A stretch of DNA of 64,000 nt from Pelomonas saccharophila_A. Its GTDB lineage: Bacteria; Pseudomonadota; Gammaproteobacteria; Burkholderiales; Burkholderiaceae_C. The stretch is from NCBI RefSeq assembly GCF_031458095.1, contig NZ_JAVDXU010000004.1:496001-560000 (forward strand), in the 5' to 3' direction. The number at the start of each line of letters is the position of its first letter. Within the stretch, counting starts at the first letter, position 1. This document shows positions 16,239 through 25,003 of this stretch, one piece after another. The notes beneath the pieces were generated by a model. The model worked only from the letters and a program-made list of their open reading frames with translations, did not search any database and was not told the DNA's origin. The translations under genes were made by a program, and so were the position numbers.

Positions 16239-18245
16239 TCAGACGTCGACCTCGATGGAGTCGCCATGCAGCTCCATCAACTCGCGGCGCGAGGCGGCCT
16301 CTCCCTTGCCCATCAGCTTGTTGAAGGCGTCCACCGTGGCAGCGAAGTCGAGCTGGCCGTATTCGACACGCGACAGGCGGCGCGTCTCGGGATTCAGCGT
16401 CGTGTCCCAGAGCTGCTCGGCGCTCATCTCGCCCAGCCCCTTGAAGCGGCTGATGCTCCAGCTGCCTTCGCGGGCGCCTTCCTTGCGCAGCTTGTCCAGC
16501 GTGGCGGTCAGCTCGCCGTCGTCCAGCGCGTAGAGCTTGGCGGCCGGTTTCTTGCCGCGGGCCGGCGCGTCGACGCGGTACAGCGGCGGGCGGGCGACAA
16601 AGACATGGCCGGTCTCGACCAGTTTGGGGAAATGGCGGAAGAACAGCGTCAGCAACAGCACCTGGATGTGGGAGCCGTCGACGTCGGCGTCGGACAGGAT
16701 GCAGACCTTGCCGTAGCGCAGGCCGGACAGATCGGGCGTGTCATTGGGGCCATGCGGGTCCACGCCCAGGGCCACCGAGATGTCGTGGATCTCGTTGTTC
16801 TTGAAGAGGAGATCTCGCTCGACCTCCCAGGCGTTCAGCACCTTGCCGCGCAGCGGCAGGATGGCTTGCGTCTCCTTGTCGCGGCCCATCTTGGCGCTGC
16901 CGCCGGCGGAGTCGCCCTCGACGAGGAAGACCTCGTTGTGCAGCAGGTCGCGGCTCTCGCAGTCGGTCAGCTTGCCGGGCAGCACGGCCACACCCGAGCC
17001 CTTGCGCTTCTCGACCTTCTGGCTGGCGCGCTGGCGGGTCTGGGCCTGCTTGATGACGAGCTCGGCCAGCTTCTTGCCATGCTCGACATGGTGGTTGAGC
17101 CACAGCTCGAAGGCCGGCTTCACATAGGCGGAGACGAGGCGCAGCGCGTCACGCGAGTTCAGCCTCTCCTTGGTCTGGCCCTGGAACTGCGGGTCCAGCA
17201 CCTTGGCGCTCAGCACGAAGCTGGCGCGCGAGAACACGTCGTCGGGCATCAGCTTGACGCCCTTGGGCAGCAGCGAATGCATCTCGATGAAGCCCTTGAC
17301 GGCGCCGAACAGGCCGTCCTTGAGCCCGGACTCATGCGTGCCGCCGGCCACCGTCGGGATCAGGTTCACATAGCTCTCGCGCAGCGGCGCGCCGTCCTCG
17401 GTGAAGGCGACGCACCAGGACGCACCCTCGCCTTCGGCGAAGTTCTCGCTCTCGCCGGCGGTGGCAAAACCCTCGCCCTCGAAGGACGGGATGATGGGAT
17501 CGGCCGTCAGCGCCTGGGCCAGGTAGTCGCGCAGGCCGGCCTTGTATTGCCAGGTCGTGACCTCGTTGGTCTTCTCGACCTTCAGCGTGACCGTCACGCC
17601 CGGCATCAGCACAGCCTTGGAACGCAGCAGATGCACCAGCTCATGCTTGGGCAGCTCGGCGCTCTCGAAATACTTGGCCTCGGGCCAGACGCGCACCGTC
17701 GTGCCCTGCTTGCGGTCGCCGCTGGCGGCCGGGCGGGTGACGACCTGCTGGACGACGTCGCCATGCTCGAAGGCGATGCCGGCCACCTGCTTGTCGCGCC
17801 AGACGGCCACTTCCAGGCGCTTGGCCAGGGCATTGGTGACGGACACGCCGACGCCGTGCAGACCGCCCGAGAAGCTGTAGGCGCCGCCCGAACCCTTGTC
17901 GAACTTGCCGCCGGCATGCAGGCGGGTGAAGACGATCTCGACGACCGGCACACCTTCCTCGGGGTGCAGGCCGAAGGGAATGCCGCGGCCGTCGTCGGCC
18001 ACGGAGACGGAGCCATCGACGTGCAGGGTCAGGTCGATGCGCTTGCCGAAGCCGGCCAGGGCCTCGTCGGCGGCGTTGTCGATGACTTCCTGGATGCAGT
18101 GCAGCGGGTTGTCGGTGCGGGTGTACATGCCCGGCCGCTGCTTGACGGGCTCCAGGCCCTTCAGAACGCGGATGGAGGCTTCGCCATACTCAGCAGGATG
18201 GGCGGCAGATTTGGCGGCGGGATGGGCAGGGGGACGGCTCGACAT
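16239..18245 (-). CDS. parE: DNA topoisomerase IV subunit B
   Basis: A 668-residue ATPase subunit partnering ParC in chromosome decatenation. GHKL ATPase motifs are present: EVIDNAADEAL, DDGRGIPFG, GGLHGVGVS. The TOPRIM domain has EGDSAGGSA (VEGDSAGG), a DADVDGSHI metal site and SRFKGLGEMSAEQL. Length and the lack of the long GyrB insertion favour ParE. ParC is encoded about 4 kb further on, on the same strand, with four genes between. The start ATG at 18245 gives a proline/alanine-rich first 18 residues before the conserved YGEASIRVLKGLEPVK. Confidence 0.97.
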   Translation of the reverse strand: MSSRPPAHPAAKSAAHPAEYGEASIRVLKGLEPVKQRPGMYTRTDNPLHCIQEVIDNAADEALAGFGKRIDLTLHVDGSVSVADDGRGIPFGLHPEEGVPVVEIVFTRLHAGGKFDKGSGGAYSFSGGLHGVGVSVTNALAKRLEVAVWRDKQVAGIAFEHGDVVQQVVTRPAASGDRKQGTTVRVWPEAKYFESAELPKHELVHLLRSKAVLMPGVTVTLKVEKTNEVTTWQYKAGLRDYLAQALTADPIIPSFEGEGFATAGESENFAEGEGASWCVAFTEDGAPLRESYVNLIPTVAGGTHESGLKDGLFGAVKGFIEMHSLLPKGVKLMPDDVFSRASFVLSAKVLDPQFQGQTKERLNSRDALRLVSAYVKPAFELWLNHHVEHGKKLAELVIKQAQTRQRASQKVEKRKGSGVAVLPGKLTDCESRDLLHNEVFLVEGDSAGGSAKMGRDKETQAILPLRGKVLNAWEVERDLLFKNNEIHDISVALGVDPHGPNDTPDLSGLRYGKVCILSDADVDGSHIQVLLLTLFFRHFPKLVETGHVFVARPPLYRVDAPARGKKPAAKLYALDDGELTATLDKLRKEGAREGSWSISRFKGLGEMSAEQLWDTTLNPETRRLSRVEYGQLDFAATVDAFNKLMGKGEAASRRELMELHGDSIEVDV

Positions 18246-18301
18246 AGGGGCGGGATTCTAAGAAGTAGGATTCGCCGCCCCCGAAGACCGAGTTCCAGCG
18301 C

Positions 18302-19681
18302 TTGAGATTCCTGATCGCTTGCTTGTTGCTGACCTGTAGTTTTTCACAGGCCCAGACACCAACCCCTCCGCAACAGCCCTACCAGGCCAGCGCCCCGCTG
18401 TCCTGGGAGCTGAAGAACGCCCGCTGGTTCGACGGCCGCCAGATCCAACGCGGCAATCTCTATGTGGAGCATGGCGTCTTCGTCGCCAAGAAGCCGGCCC
18501 AGGTCAACCGCAAGATGGACATGCGCGGGCAGGTGCTGATCAGCCCGCTGGCGGAAGCCCACAACCACAATCTGCAGACGGCCTGGGGCTGGGGCCAGTT
18601 CGCCGACAAATACATCGACGAGGGCGTGTTCTACGCCGCCATGCTCTGCGGCGACCCCGCCGGCGTCGCCGAGGTCAAGCCCCTGGCCGCCACGCCGGCC
18701 GCGCCGGACGTCAGCTTCGTCACCGCCTGCATCACCTCGCCCGACGGCTATCCTCTGGCCGCCGTGCTGCCCGAGCCCAGTGCCGAGGCTGCGGCGGCCC
18801 AGAACCAGATCGTCCTCGTCGACAGCCCCGAGCAGGCCATCGCCCACTGGCCGGCCATCAAGGCCCGCGGCGGCGCCTGGCTGCGCATCGTGCTGGCCCA
18901 CAGCGAGCGGCCCGAGCTGCGCCAGCAGCCGGCCATGTTCGGCCGCCTGGGCCTGCGGCCCGACACCGCCAAAGAGCTGACCCGCCTGGCCCATGCCGAG
19001 GGCCGGCGCGTCGTCGCCCATGTGGAAACGGCGGCCGATTTCGAGGCCGCCCTGCGCGCCGGCGTCGATGCCATCGCCCATCTGCCCGGCTATGCCAACA
19101 CGCTGGACGAGGCCCCGGAGGTCTTCGCGATCAGTGAGGCGACAGCGGCCCAGGCTGCCCGTCAGCACACCGCCGTCATCACGACGACGGCCGCCACCGC
19201 CCTCTTCAAGCTGGACGCCGCGGCGCTGGCGGCGATGCGCGAGGTGCAGCGCGCCAACCTGGCCCGGCTGCAGGCGGCAGGTGTGCAATTGCTGATCGGC
19301 TCCGACGTCTTCATCGCCACGGCCCGCGCCGAACTGCACGCCCTGGAGGAACTCGGCCTGGACCGCGCCACGCTGCTGCGCCTGGCCACCCGGGACACGC
19401 CGCGCGTCCTGTTTCCCGGCCGCAAGCTCGGCTGCTTCGAGCCGGGCTGCGAGGCCAGCTTCCTCGTGCTGGGCAGCGACCCGCTGGCCGACCTGGCCCA
19501 GGTCGACATGCCGATGCTGCGCGTCAAGCAGGGCCGGCTACTGACCCGCCTGGCCGATGTGGCGGCGTCCAGCTCCCAGGCCAGCGCGTCGACAGCCGAG
19601 CCGCCCAAGAAGGCCGCCGCCAAGAAGAAGGCCGGCAGCAACACCAAAGCCAAGACGCAGAGCAAGGCCAAACGGCGCTGA
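18302..19681 (+). CDS. Amidohydrolase family protein with basic C-terminal tail
   Basis: A 459-residue secreted metal-dependent hydrolase. It starts with TTG, giving a good signal peptide (RFLIACLLLTCSFSQAQ); no other start keeps the signal. Amidohydrolase features are the N-terminal beta-sandwich strand, an HNH version of the HxH metal motif (EAHNHN), VVAHVET, IAHLPGY and IGSDVF with the last Asp ligand. The substrate is unknown; the nearest familiar relatives are imidazolonepropionase/prolidase-like amidohydrolases. The final 35 or so residues are rich in Lys and Ala (KKAAAKKKAGSN and similar), like a histone H1 tail, which is unusual for this family. It is followed 14 bases later by the MFS gene. 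Confidence 0.8.
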   Translation: MRFLIACLLLTCSFSQAQTPTPPQQPYQASAPLSWELKNARWFDGRQIQRGNLYVEHGVFVAKKPAQVNRKMDMRGQVLISPLAEAHNHNLQTAWGWGQFADKYIDEGVFYAAMLCGDPAGVAEVKPLAATPAAPDVSFVTACITSPDGYPLAAVLPEPSAEAAAAQNQIVLVDSPEQAIAHWPAIKARGGAWLRIVLAHSERPELRQQPAMFGRLGLRPDTAKELTRLAHAEGRRVVAHVETAADFEAALRAGVDAIAHLPGYANTLDEAPEVFAISEATAAQAARQHTAVITTTAATALFKLDAAALAAMREVQRANLARLQAAGVQLLIGSDVFIATARAELHALEELGLDRATLLRLATRDTPRVLFPGRKLGCFEPGCEASFLVLGSDPLADLAQVDMPMLRVKQGRLLTRLADVAASSSQASASTAEPPKKAAAKKKAGSNTKAKTQSKAKRR

Positions 19682-19695
19682 TTACAGTCGCCGCC

Positions 19696-20910
19696 ATGAA
19701 CACCCCCCGCCCCGCCTCCACTGGACTGTCCGTCCAGCAGGTGCTGCTCTGCGGCGCCATGATCGTCACGCTGTCCATGGGCATACGCCATGGCTTCGGC
19801 TTCTGGCTGCAGCCCATCATCACGGAGCGAGGCTGGACGCGCGAGACCTTCTCCTTCGCGATGGCCGTGCAGAACCTGGCCTGGGGCGCCGCCGGCCCCA
19901 TCGCCGGCATGCTGGCCGACCGCTTCGGCGCCTGGAAGGTGCTGGTCATGGGCGGGCTGACCTATGCCCTGGGCCTGCTGCTGATGGCCGTGACCAGCCA
20001 TCCCCTGACGTTCACGCTGAGCGCCGGCGTACTGATCGGCATCGCCCAATCGGGTTCGACCTATGCCGTCATCTATGGCGTGCTGGGCCGCACCGTGTCG
20101 CCGGAGAAGCGCTCCTGGGCCTTCGGCGTGGCTGCCGCAGCGGGCTCCTTCGGCCAGTTCGTCATGATCCCCGTCGAGACCTGGCTGATCAGCCATCTCG
20201 GCTGGCAGGGCGCTCTGTATCTGCTGGCCGGTACGGCCCTGCTCATCGTGCCCCTGGCCCTGGGCATCCGCGAGCGCCAGGCCGTGGGCGGCTCGGCCGG
20301 CCACCAGAGCATCGGCCAGGCGCTGAAGGAGGCCTTCGGCTACCGCAGCTTCCAGTTGCTGATGCTGGGCTATTTCGTCTGCGGCTTCCAGGTCGTCTTC
20401 ATCGGCGTGCACCTGCCGAGTTACCTCAAGGACCATGGCCTGGGTATCGGCGTGTCCACCGGCGCCCTGATGCTGATCGGCCTGTTCAACATCTTCGGCA
20501 CCTACGCCGTGGGCATGCTGGGCCAGCGCTTCCCGAAACGCTATCTGCTGTCGGGCATCTACGGCCTGCGTGCCATAGCCATCGTCATCTTCATCTCGGT
20601 GCCGCTGACACCCGTCAGCGTCTACATCTTCGCGGCCGTCATCGGCTTCCTGTGGCTGTCCACGGTGCCGCCGACCAATGCCGTCGTGGCACAAATCTTC
20701 GGCGCCCAGCACCTGTCCATGCTGGGAGGCTTCGTCTTCTTCAGCCACCAGATCGGCAGCTTCCTGGGCGTCTGGCTGGGCGGCAAGCTCTATGACGCCA
20801 CGGGCAGCTATGACGTCGTCTGGTGGCTGGCCGTCGCGCTTGGCGTGATGGCCATGCTGGCCAATCTGCCGGTGCGTGAAGCGCCCATCCTGAGAGCGCA
20901 ACCCGCATGA
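19696..20910 (+). CDS. MFS transporter, monocarboxylate/OFA-like
   Basis: A 404-residue membrane protein with twelve predicted helices. The motif GMLADRFGAWKV between helices 2 and 3 matches the MFS loop signature, and GMLGQRFPKRYLL is its repeat in the second half. The IRHGFGFWLQPIITERGWTRETFSFA start resembles oxalate/formate-antiporter-like and MCT-type MFS proteins, which move small carboxylates. The substrate is unknown. Its stop overlaps the start of a 42-codon gene by ATGA, and it follows the amidohydrolase gene by 14 bases, so uptake of a compound and its hydrolysis could be linked. Confidence 0.9.
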   Translation: MNTPRPASTGLSVQQVLLCGAMIVTLSMGIRHGFGFWLQPIITERGWTRETFSFAMAVQNLAWGAAGPIAGMLADRFGAWKVLVMGGLTYALGLLLMAVTSHPLTFTLSAGVLIGIAQSGSTYAVIYGVLGRTVSPEKRSWAFGVAAAAGSFGQFVMIPVETWLISHLGWQGALYLLAGTALLIVPLALGIRERQAVGGSAGHQSIGQALKEAFGYRSFQLLMLGYFVCGFQVVFIGVHLPSYLKDHGLGIGVSTGALMLIGLFNIFGTYAVGMLGQRFPKRYLLSGIYGLRAIAIVIFISVPLTPVSVYIFAAVIGFLWLSTVPPTNAVVAQIFGAQHLSMLGGFVFFSHQIGSFLGVWLGGKLYDATGSYDVVWWLAVALGVMAMLANLPVREAPILRAQPA

Positions 20911-21035
20911 GGAAGCCCGGCCGCTGGCTCTGGCCGACGCTGGCCGTCGCCGTGCTGGCGGTCACCGTGCTGGCCTATCGCCATCCGGCCGTCATGGTCC
21001 AGCTCAGCGAGCAGATCTGGGCCTGCTTCGGATGA
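20907..21035 (+). CDS. Small single-pass membrane protein, 42 residues
   Basis: A 42-codon reading frame that overlaps the MFS gene stop by ATGA and ends in an ATGA overlap with the methyltransferase start, so both ends are positioned for translational coupling. It begins MRKPGRWLWP, continues with a hydrophobic segment (LAVAVLAVTVLAY, about residues 11-24) and ends VQLSEQIWACFG. Positive charges before the helix suggest an N-in orientation. I do not recognise a family. The precise fit between two real genes is the main evidence that it is translated. Confidence 0.6.
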   Translation: MRKPGRWLWPTLAVAVLAVTVLAYRHPAVMVQLSEQIWACFG

Positions 21036-21538
21036 CTGGCACGCCGTCGAACTGGCTGCAGCGTTTTGCACCGACACCGCCCGGCACGGCCCTGGACGTC
21101 GCCTGCGGCTCGGGGCGCAATCTGCGCTGGCTGGTCGGCGCCGGCTGGCAGGTCACCGGCGTCGACCGTGACACGGCCGCCACGGCGCCTCTGCAAAGCC
21201 TTGCAAAGATCGTCGATGCCGACATCGAGAACGGCCCCTGGCCCCTGGGCCAACAGCAGTTCGATCTCGTCGTCGTCTGCAACTACCTGTGGCGGCCCCT
21301 GTTCGACGCCATCCGCGCCGCCGTCAAACCCGGCGGCTGGCTGATCTGGGAAACCTTTGCCGACGGCCAGCAGACCATAGGCCGGCCCTCACGCCCTGAT
21401 TTCCTGCTGGAGCGGGGCGAACTGCTTCGTGTCTGCGCCGGCTGGAGCATCGTCGCTTACGAAGACGTGTACGAGGACGGCGTCAACCCGCGCTTCGTCC
21501 AGCGCGTTGCGGCCGTCCGGCTGCCGCCGGCAGCCTAA
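21032..21538 (+). CDS. Class I SAM-dependent methyltransferase, TehB-like
   Basis: A 168-residue Rossmann methyltransferase. Motif I is ALDVACGSGRNLRWL (about residues 20-34), the acidic end of strand 2 is VTGVDRD, and a DLVVVCNYLWRPL strand follows; VKPGGWLIWETF is the post-I/III region. The short single-domain form resembles TehB/tellurite-resistance-type methyltransferases acting on small molecules; the substrate is unknown. It overlaps the small membrane protein gene by ATGA and ends 30 bases before dapA. Confidence 0.85.
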   Translation: MTGTPSNWLQRFAPTPPGTALDVACGSGRNLRWLVGAGWQVTGVDRDTAATAPLQSLAKIVDADIENGPWPLGQQQFDLVVVCNYLWRPLFDAIRAAVKPGGWLIWETFADGQQTIGRPSRPDFLLERGELLRVCAGWSIVAYEDVYEDGVNPRFVQRVAAVRLPPAA

Positions 21539-21568
21539 AATCGCCGGATTCCTTAAGACATTCCCACC

Positions 21569-22450
21569 ATGAAGCCCATCCTCGGCAGCATCGTCGCCCT
21601 CGTCACCCCGATGAACGAGGACGGCAGCATCGACTACCCCGCCCTGCGCCGCCTGATCGACTGGCATGTCGAGTCCGGCACCGCCTGCGTCGGCGTCGTC
21701 GGCACGACCGGTGAGTCGCCCACCGTCAGCATGGAAGAGAACCGCGAAATCATTCGCGTCGCGGTTGAGCATGCCAAGGGCCGCATCCCCATCCTGGCCG
21801 GCACCGGCGCCAATTCGACGGCCGAGGCCATCGAGCTGAGCCGCTATGCCAAGGAAGTTGGCGCGGACTGCACGCTGTCCGTCGTGCCCTATTACAACAA
21901 GCCCTCGCAGGAAGGCATCTACCAGCATTTCAAGGCGATTGCCGAGGCCGTGGACATCCCCATGATGCTCTACAACGTGCCCGGCCGCACCGTCGCCGAT
22001 ATGGCGCCCGAGACGACGCTGCGCTGCGCCGGCCTGCGCGGCGTCTTCGGCGTCAAGGAGGCCACCGGCAATATCGAACGTGCCGCCTACCTGATCAAGC
22101 ACGCGCCCCAGGGCTTTCACATCTACTCGGGTGACGACGGCACCGCCGTCGCCCTGATGCTGCTGGGTGGCCATGGCAATGTCAGCGTGACCGCCAATGT
22201 CGCGCCGCGCGAGATGGCCGAGATGTGCCGCCTGGCCATCGAAGGCAATGCCGTCGAGGCCCGCAAGATCCATTTCAAGCTGCTCGGCCTGCACAAGCAG
22301 CTGTTCTGCGAGCCCAGCCCCGGCCCGGCCAAGTGGGCCCTGTCCCGCCTGGGCCGCTGCGGTGGCGCCCTGCGCCTGCCCATCACGCCGCTGACGGCTG
22401 CCGGTCAGGCCAGCGTCGGTCAGGCCATGGTCGAAGCCGGATTGCTCTGA
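21569..22450 (+). CDS. dapA: 4-hydroxy-tetrahydrodipicolinate synthase
   Basis: A 293-residue TIM-barrel aldolase that condenses pyruvate with aspartate semialdehyde in lysine and diaminopimelate synthesis. The Schiff-base lysine is K161 or thereabouts in GVFGVKEATGN. TGESPT carries the triad threonines, YYNKPSQEG the catalytic tyrosine, and PGRT the substrate arginine. Length equals E. coli DapA (292). It is followed at 70 bases by bamC, as in E. coli where the two form an operon. Confidence 0.97.
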   Translation: MKPILGSIVALVTPMNEDGSIDYPALRRLIDWHVESGTACVGVVGTTGESPTVSMEENREIIRVAVEHAKGRIPILAGTGANSTAEAIELSRYAKEVGADCTLSVVPYYNKPSQEGIYQHFKAIAEAVDIPMMLYNVPGRTVADMAPETTLRCAGLRGVFGVKEATGNIERAAYLIKHAPQGFHIYSGDDGTAVALMLLGGHGNVSVTANVAPREMAEMCRLAIEGNAVEARKIHFKLLGLHKQLFCEPSPGPAKWALSRLGRCGGALRLPITPLTAAGQASVGQAMVEAGLL

Positions 22451-22520
22451 AGGCTCTGGTCTAATGCGCGGCTGCGCCGGCCTTGCCCGGCGTTCTAGTT
22501 CCCCGGAGATTTCCAGCGTG

Positions 22521-23696
22521 ATGTCTGTTTCCTCGCTCCGCCCCACGGCGACCCGTCTGGCCTGCACGGCCTTTGTCCTGTCGCTCGCTGGTTGCAGCAC
22601 CCTCGACAGCATGTTCTCGACGGACAAGGTCGACTACCGCGCCGCTTCGCGCCAGACCCAGGGCCTGGACATTCCGCCCGACCTGACCCAGCTCGCCAAG
22701 GACAACCGCGCCCAGGTGCAGGGCGGCTCCATCACCGCCTCGGCCCTGTCCGCCGCCAAGCCTGCCAACTCGACCAATGCCCAGTCCCTGGTGAGCGGCA
22801 GCGTGGCTGCCGGCGCCGCGGGCGATGTGCGCCTGGAGCGCAGCGGCGCCGAGCGCTGGCTGCACACCTCGGCCACGCCCGAGCAACTCTGGCCGCAGAT
22901 CCGCACCTTCTGGCAGGAACGCGGCCTGGAGGTCATCAAGGAGCAGCCCGAGATCGGCACCATGGAGACCAATTGGGGCGAGAACCGCGCCAAGCTGCCG
23001 CAGGACTTCATCCGCTCCACCATCGGCAAGGTCTTCGACGGCCTGTACTCCACCGGCGAGCGCGACATGTACCGCACCCGGGTCGAGCGCAGTGCCACCG
23101 GCACGGACATCTTCATCAGCCACCGCGGCATGCAGGAGGTCTACACCTCCCAGGGTCGCGAATCCACCGCCTGGCAGAACCGGCCGGCCGACCCCTATCT
23201 CGAAGCCGAGATGCTGTCGCGCCTGATGCTCAAGCTCGGCGGCAAGGAAGACGCGGCCAAGACCATCGTCGCCGAGGCCGGCTCGCCGGCGCCGGCCACC
23301 ACGCCCAGCAGCCTCAAGGTGGGCGGCGAAACCCAGGGCGCGCGCCGCCCGCTGTCCGAGGTGCCTGACAGCCTCAGCGTCAACGACGGCTTCGACCGCG
23401 CCTGGCGCCGCGTCGGCCTGTCCCTGGACCGCCATGGCTTCACCATCGAGGACCGCGACCGCGCCGCCGGCCTGTTCTATCTGCGCTATGCCGACCCCGA
23501 GCAGGCCGGCAAGGACGAGCCCAACTTCTTCCAGCGCCTGTTCGGCGCCAAGGCCGCGACGCCGGTGCGCTACCGCGTCTCGGTCAAGGCCGAAGGCATC
23601 AAGAGCACGGTGCGCATCCTGGACGACCGCGGCCAGGCCGTCTCCGACGACAACGCCAAGCGCATCCTGTCGCTGTTGATGGACGACCTGAAGTAA
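22521..23696 (+). CDS. bamC: Outer membrane assembly lipoprotein BamC (NlpB)
   Basis: A 391-residue lipoprotein with lipobox SLAGC near residue 25 and an N-terminal unstructured stretch (STLDSMFSTDKVDYRAAS) that in BamC contacts BamD. Two helix-grip domains follow, about residues 95-230 and 290-390; the second ends with VRYRVSVKAEGIKSTVRILDDRG. BamC is an accessory part of the BAM complex that inserts beta-barrel proteins. An in-frame GTG one codon upstream (22518) is better spaced from GGAG (22504-22507), so the true start may be there. The dapA-bamC order supports the call. Confidence 0.88.
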   Translation: MSVSSLRPTATRLACTAFVLSLAGCSTLDSMFSTDKVDYRAASRQTQGLDIPPDLTQLAKDNRAQVQGGSITASALSAAKPANSTNAQSLVSGSVAAGAAGDVRLERSGAERWLHTSATPEQLWPQIRTFWQERGLEVIKEQPEIGTMETNWGENRAKLPQDFIRSTIGKVFDGLYSTGERDMYRTRVERSATGTDIFISHRGMQEVYTSQGRESTAWQNRPADPYLEAEMLSRLMLKLGGKEDAAKTIVAEAGSPAPATTPSSLKVGGETQGARRPLSEVPDSLSVNDGFDRAWRRVGLSLDRHGFTIEDRDRAAGLFYLRYADPEQAGKDEPNFFQRLFGAKAATPVRYRVSVKAEGIKSTVRILDDRGQAVSDDNAKRILSLLMDDLK

Positions 23697-23724
23697 GGCG
23701 TTCTCTCATCGAGGAAGCACTGCC

Positions 23725-24507
23725 GTGATGCGCTTTTGCAGCCTCGGCAGCGGCAGCGGCGGCAACTCGACGCTGATCGAAGCCAGCCAGGGCATCACGA
23801 GCACGCGCCTGCTCGTCGATGCCGGCTTCAGCGTGCGCGAGCTCGTCAGGCGACTCGCCCGCGCCGGCTGCGCGCCCGAGGAGGTCGACGCGGTCTTCAT
23901 CACCCACGAACATGGCGACCATATCGGCTGCGCGCTGGCCTTCGCCAGCAAGTACCGTCGACCGCTGATCATGAGCCGCGGCACCTGGCGGGCGGTCGGC
24001 AACGCCGACCTCGATCCGGGCCTGCTGCGCATTGCCAAGGACGGCGAGACCATGCCCCTGGGCGACATGGTGTTGAAGCCCTTCGCGGTGCCGCACGACG
24101 CCAATGAGCCGCTGCAACTGGTGCTGGACGACGGCGTGCTGCGCCTTGGCATCGTCACCGACCTGGGCTGTGCCCCCGCGGGCGTCGCCGCGGCACTGGC
24201 GGGCTGCCAGGCCCTGCTGCTCGAGTGCAATCACGACGAGGGCCTGCTGCGCACCGGGCCCTATCACCCGGCGCTGAAGAAGCGCATCCTCGGCAGCCAC
24301 GGCCATCTGTCCAATGCCGCCGCCGCCGACCTGCTGTCGCGCTGCCTGCACCAGGGCCTGAAGACCATCGCCGCAGCCCACCTCAGCGAGCACAACAACA
24401 CGCCGGAATTGGCGCGCGGCGCCTTGGCCGAAGCGGTCGGCGGTGGGGAATCAGATATTCGTGTCGCTCACCCGAGTCTGGGTCTGGATTGGGTGGCGCT
24501 GGGCTGA
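23725..24507 (+). CDS. MBL-fold metallohydrolase, YycJ/WalJ-like
   Basis: A 260-residue metallo-beta-lactamase-fold hydrolase. The metal motif is THEHGDHIGCA (HxHxDH), with later ligand His in VPHDANEP, Asp in IVTDLGCA and His in AAHLSEHNN. The N-terminus (RFCSLGSGSGGNSTLIE) is that of the YycJ/WalJ exonuclease-like subgroup. A DNA-repair or nuclease role is only by family analogy. A GTG at 23725 is 9 bases after AGGA; an ATG follows immediately, so the start is uncertain by one codon. It follows bamC by 28 bases and is probably last in that transcript. Confidence 0.85.
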   Translation: MMRFCSLGSGSGGNSTLIEASQGITSTRLLVDAGFSVRELVRRLARAGCAPEEVDAVFITHEHGDHIGCALAFASKYRRPLIMSRGTWRAVGNADLDPGLLRIAKDGETMPLGDMVLKPFAVPHDANEPLQLVLDDGVLRLGIVTDLGCAPAGVAAALAGCQALLLECNHDEGLLRTGPYHPALKKRILGSHGHLSNAAAADLLSRCLHQGLKTIAAAHLSEHNNTPELARGALAEAVGGGESDIRVAHPSLGLDWVALG

Positions 24508-24573
24508 ACTCACGACGCACCGGCGGAGCGCAAAGTTTTGTAATCGCGCCGGCAATTGACGTCAAAACGTCGC

Positions 24574-24612
24574 AAAAAAGAAAAAAGCCGTCGCTGCTTG
24601 CGCAGCGGCGGC
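24574..24612 (-). terminator. Strong intrinsic terminator after the small lipoprotein gene
   Basis: On the minus strand an 11-bp stem with one G-T wobble (GCCGTCGCTGC at 24587-24597, GCAGCGGCGGC at 24602-24612, 4-base loop) is followed by TTTTTTCTTTTTT (complement of 24574-24586). It begins 22 bases past the stop codon. The MBL gene converges from the other side, and the stem may also serve it. Confidence 0.9.
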
Positions 24613-24634
24613 TCTTTCCGCGGGGACGAAGCGA

Positions 24635-24838
24635 TTACTTCGAAGCAGCCGAGGCAGCGGCGTCGACAACGGCGCTGGCAGCAGCCGAAGCGGCATCGGC
24701 AACAGCCGAGGCGGCTTCCGAAGCGGCCGGGGCGGCGACGACGGGGGCCGGGGCCTCAACCTTGGGTTCTTCCTTCTTGCTGCAGGCGGTCAGAGCAACG
24801 GCAGCCAGCAGGGAAGCCAACAGGATCGACTTATTCAT
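24635..24838 (-). CDS. Small Ala-rich lipoprotein, 67 residues
   Basis: The first 20 residues are a lipoprotein signal with lipobox ALTAC (Cys19 or so), followed by SKKEEPKVEAPAPV and then about 35 residues of almost only Ala, Ser, Val and Asp with an irregular AASAVADAASAA repeat. The mature protein is probably a short outer-membrane-tethered chain. The low-complexity tail would favour a helix, somewhat like Lpp in concept but without its heptads. GAGGA precedes the start, and a strong terminator follows, so this is a compact, self-contained gene likely to be well expressed. I recognise no named family. Confidence 0.75.
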   Translation of the reverse strand: MNKSILLASLLAAVALTACSKKEEPKVEAPAPVVAAPAASEAASAVADAASAAASAVVDAAASAASK

Positions 24839-25003
24839 TACTTGTCCTCAAACGTTTAAACGACGGTGCACACCATAACTTTGGGGTCGTGCGCCAGTGC
24901 TTTTTGCACACTGACTGCCGACCCCGACAGAACAAGACGCGGAAAACCTCGAGCGCTTCCCCCGCCTAGCCAGCAATTATAGGGGTTTGTACGTCACTGG
25001 CGC

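Noticed and set aside
14551..18305. Two long plus-strand frames opposite the S8 protease and parE.
   Set aside because: No protein family; both opposed genes are unambiguous.
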